Source of the DNA: Blasia pusilla
Lineage: Eukaryota > Marchantiophyta > Marchantiopsida > Blasiales
Length of the DNA: 64,000 nucleotides
Assembly (NCBI GenBank): GCA_050084515.1
Contig: CM114271.1
Location: 13,950,001-14,014,000, forward strand
Reading direction: 5' to 3'
A model generated the notes under the pieces. It made no database searches, was not told where the DNA came from, and was given only the letters and a program-made list of their open reading frames with translations. The translations under genes and the position numbers were made by a program. Below, piece after piece: positions 60,510 through 64,000 of the stretch (its first letter is position 1; every line of letters begins with the position of its first letter).

Positions 60510-63500
60510 CTACACCTTGGAAAGAGCTGCTACCAGATCTGATCTAGCTTTGATCAACGCTTCCTCGAGCTTTTCAGGCAATCTGCCACCTGCCTGGGCA
60601 AAGTTAGGTTTGCCACCACCACCTCCTCCACAAAACTTGGCCACAGGGCCTAAAAACTTTCCTGCCTGAAGACCTTGGCTGACAACTGTCTTGCTGAAAG
60701 CAGCCACCAGGTTAACTTTTCCATCTGAAGAGTTTGAGGCAATGACAAATGCGCTGGGATCCCCCAGTTTGGTAACCAAATGCTCTGCCGCAACTCTTAA
60801 AGAATCTGCATCAACTGTTCCCAGTGAAGTCACCAGGACTCTGCATACACAGACCACATAGTCAGCAGGTAGAGCAACACCTTTATTATGATTCCACTGA
60901 ACCTGTCTTCCCCAACTACAACCAGTAAGAACAAGTCTCCTCATAGAGCAATCAGCCATCACAACATTCCAGTACCTTATGTTTGCAGGGCCAACAAACT
61001 CAGCTTTGCTCACGAGTGAGTCCACCTTGGCCACTGCCAGCTCCCCACGTAAAGATGCCACCTCTTTGTTTGAGGACCTCAATTCCTCCTGCAGAGTTTG
61101 CACCCTGGTAGCCAAGTCTTCTGGTTTAACCTGTCCAAAATAGAAATTCAATGATCAGTGAAATTTAGGACAATTCTGTGAGACTGCATCTCCACTGTAA
61201 GTACAACTATACACTTGAGCTCCCATTGTGAAATGTATGGAACTTCCAATTCCAAAGCATAGCATAAATTTTGGGAGAATACCTTCAAAAGTAAGTTGAG
61301 CTGCTTCACCACACTGTCCCGTTGATTAATATATTCTATGAATGCTGACCCGCATACTGCTTCAATTCGCCTCACTCCAGCAGCAATACCCTGCTCGGAA
61401 ATAATCTTGATCCCTCGAATATCTGCAGTATTTCTTACATGTGTACCTCCACACAACTCCTTGCTGATTCCCTCTACATTCACCACCCTCACCTGCATAG
61501 AGGGGGTTATCTTCTTTCAGGGCACGACAAGATTTGGTGTATGATAAAATTTCCAATTTTCTAAATATAGCATACATTCTCTATTAGCTCCTGGTGTGCA
61601 TTAAGATCCTGCCTACCTTCTATGAATAAAATGTGGTGCATTGGGACTTCCACCACAACTTGAAGAAAATTAACGACATAAAACTATATATATACACACT
61701 CACACACACATGCACACATACACACACACACATGCACACATACACACACACACACACACACTCAGGATTGAAAAGTTTCACCAACCTCATCTTCATATTT
61801 CTCACCAAACATTGCTATGGCACCAGATTTCTTTGCCTCTGCCAATGCCATGACCTTAGTGTCCAGGTCAACTGCCTCACCAATCCATCCATTGACAAGA
61901 TTCTCAACTTTCACAAGTTCTTCTTCAGTCATTGCTCTGGGCAGATTGAAATCAAATCGCAAACGATCGAATGCAACCAAAGACCCTGCCTGGGATGTGC
62001 TCTCTCCCAGCGTTTTCTTTAGTGCAGATTGAAGTAAGTGGGTTGCTGTGTGGTGGGCCTGCCATTGAGCATGTTCAGAAAACAGTATTATCCACTATGT
62101 AATCTACTTTATGTGAGTGTGTCCAACTTTTCCAAGGCCTTGAGAAAAAGTTGTTCGAGCCCGGTAGCATGCCTATGGAGAAACACGACCATCCCTAATT
62201 CATAAACTCAACTCTAAACCTCCCCCACCTCTAGTCTACAAGTGCGTATTTTCTTCGTCTTTTTGGGTCACAACTAGAACCAGTTGAATAACAAGATCAA
62301 CAGGACCTTCAACCTGCTATCCACATCGCCAGGTGGAACAGATACAAGAGGCAACCATCAAAAGTGTGCTGCAATTCAATTCAGGGTGCACAAAATGACC
62401 TACCATTGCTCGGCGCCTCTTCTGACCATCCACCACGGCCTCTACCTTAACACCCAGAGTAACTCTGCCTTGCTCTATGTGACCTCTGTGCAGGATAAGT
62501 CCTTGACCAGCCTTTTGCACATCTGTCACCTGGATGACAAATTGACTTCCATCTTCACCACCACCAATAATAATTCCGTTGTCACCAATCTGGCCACCTG
62601 ACTCAGCATAGAAAGGGGTTTCATCCAGTATAAGTTCAATCTCTTGACCTTCAGATGCTTCAGAAAGCGGTACTCCCTTAGAAAGCAAGGCAACTAACTG
62701 GCCTTTAGACTCAAGGCTCTTGTAGCCCAAAAACTTGGACTTAGGAATTTTTGATGACAATTCTGCAGCAGCTCCACCTACAGTCAGCTTCACAACATTG
62801 TGGGCAGACTGAGATTGTGTCCTCTGTACTTCCATTTCTGTTTCAAATCCCTGAAGATCAACACTCACTCCGCGTTCCCTTGCAACCTCCTCCGTGATTT
62901 CAACAGGGAATCCAAAAGTATCATAGAGTAAAAATATGTCTTTTCCTGCCAGTTCAGGTTGAGTGGCCTCATTGTTCTCCCCTTTACCAGATGCCAAAGC
63001 ATCTGCAAGAAGCTTCTCAAGTAATTTTTCACCTCTTTCCAATGTCTGTACAAATCTTAACTCCTCTCTATGGAGCTCTTCATAGATTCTCGTAGCATTT
63101 TGCTTTACAAAAGGGTCCACATTGTCGCTCAGACTTACTGCAACTTCCGCAATCTTTGGAAGGAAGGCTCCCTCTACGTCACCCTTGCCATCCCCTTTGA
63201 TGCCAAGAAGACGACCCATGCGCACAACCCGTCTAATGAGTCGTCTCACAACATAGCCTCGGCCCACATTTGAAGGATTGACACCATCAGATATGAGGTA
63301 TGTTACTGCACGTGTATGGTCTCCAATAACCTGAATTTGGAAGTAACATGTGCATTGTATCAGCAACACATGGAAGACGCTACTCATCCCACCTGTGCAC
63401 TCAGTTTATCACCATCTGCCACAAGTTGCAAAAAGGGTTCTAAAAGCATGGTCATGTTAGACTTGTTGAATTGAGGAAAAAGAAAGGAAAAATACCTTCA

Positions 63501-63885
63501 GATAGGTCTTTGTGCGTTCGTCTCCTGTATTGTAATCTACATTGGCCAGCTGTGCCGCACAATCAATGATGGGATAAATCAAATCTGTTTCATAATTGTT
63601 GGGCACCTGCACAATTTGTCAGCCCAACCTCCGTGAGAAAATGTCCGAAAGGTTTTACCAATGTACTCCAGGAAGCACTTTAGTCTACGTTTTCAATAAA
63701 GTATGCCTTCTGATGATGTGAAAAGCGAAGCTAACCCTCTGAAGAATTTGGGCCATGCGCTCCAGCCCAAGTCCAGTATCAATATTTTTGTTCTCCAGAG
63801 GTTTCAAAGAGCCATCATCCAAGCGATTGTACTGCATGAAGACCAGATTGTAGAATTCTATGAACCTTGAATCATCATTCAGATC
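60510..63885 (-). CDS. Alanyl-tRNA synthetase, organellar type (5' end outside the window)
   Basis: Seven exons join in phase: 63736-63885, 63496-63606, 62404-63330, 61786-62058, 61283-61492, 60976-61130 and 60510-60840 (TAG), giving 718 residues. The enzyme charges tRNA-Ala. Visible parts are the class II motif 3 ([16 protein letters not shown]), the helical tRNA-recognition part ([40 protein letters not shown]), the DxFGFP segment ([11 protein letters not shown]) and the beta-barrel before editing ([14 protein letters not shown]). The editing site follows (AHHTATHLL and [16 protein letters not shown], the zinc ligands), then the C-Ala domain ([19 protein letters not shown]). All key residues present in this part are conserved. 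The bacterial-like sequence resembles the chloroplast/mitochondrial enzyme of plants (EMB86 type in Arabidopsis) rather than the cytosolic one. The transit peptide and motifs 1 and 2 lie beyond 64000. 63886-64000 is intron. Confidence 0.95.
61690..61762. repeat. CA-rich microsatellite in a synthetase intron
   Basis: Interrupted (CA)n with TGCACA and TACACA variants in the intron 61493-61785. Confidence 0.9.
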
Positions 63886-64000
63886 CTGCATCCAATGGCA
63901 GTCACATTAATCAACTAGACTCTGGAGGCCCTTCAGTCATTCCACTGCGACTTTGAATGCTTTGAAGCTACAAATTGATAGGCATGTCATGGATTGCCAC

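Overview
The window is nuclear DNA of a land plant. Two intron-rich genes are recognisable: a C-terminal-domain phosphatase of the CPL3 type (17.7-24.2 kb, minus strand, complete) and the 3' two-thirds of an organellar-type alanyl-tRNA synthetase (60.5-63.9 kb, minus strand, running off the right edge). A third gene (6.7-9.8 kb, minus strand) splices in phase into a 273-residue Lys/Glu/Ser-rich coiled-coil protein that I cannot name. I cannot fix the lineage further from the sequence alone.

Most of the rest is mobile DNA in several layers. 0-5 kb: a decayed Ty3/gypsy pol ending in a C4HC3 PHD finger, LTR-like repeats and a second, more decayed copy. 5-6.6 kb: intergenic, with a tandem duplication. 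10.3-15.6 kb: AT-rich DNA with short Helitrons and an inverted fragment of the same gypsy family. 15.75-16.8 kb: a decayed ORF of unknown family. 25.48-38.97 kb: one large Mutator-like element (MULE) with 110-bp terminal inverted repeats, GGAC-type minisatellites inside both ends and a target duplication. It carries a MULE transposase on the plus strand and a second, unidentified multi-exon gene on the minus strand. 39.4-42.5 kb: a non-LTR retrotransposon with an N-terminal zinc finger, a reverse transcriptase and a C-terminal restriction-like endonuclease. 43.4-44.9 kb: a tandem duplication split by a 998-bp Helitron, with the unoccupied site preserved in the neighbouring unit. 45-48 kb: AT-rich tandem repeats and a pure (CA)n tract of about 200 bp. 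48.7-49.9 kb: a Helitron Rep/helicase remnant. 50.3-57.2 kb: another gypsy copy in minus orientation plus gag-region scraps that form an inverted repeat. 57.6-59.5 kb: more Helitrons and tandem repeats.

The best candidate for something undescribed is the MULE, a 13.5-kb element with an opposite-strand companion gene of no recognisable family. A second candidate is the PHD finger fused to the end of a Ty3/gypsy pol, seen in four copies here. Nearly all in-frame stops in the large elements can be explained by C-to-T changes, mostly CAG to TAG and CGA to TGA, as expected for methylated, silenced plant transposons.
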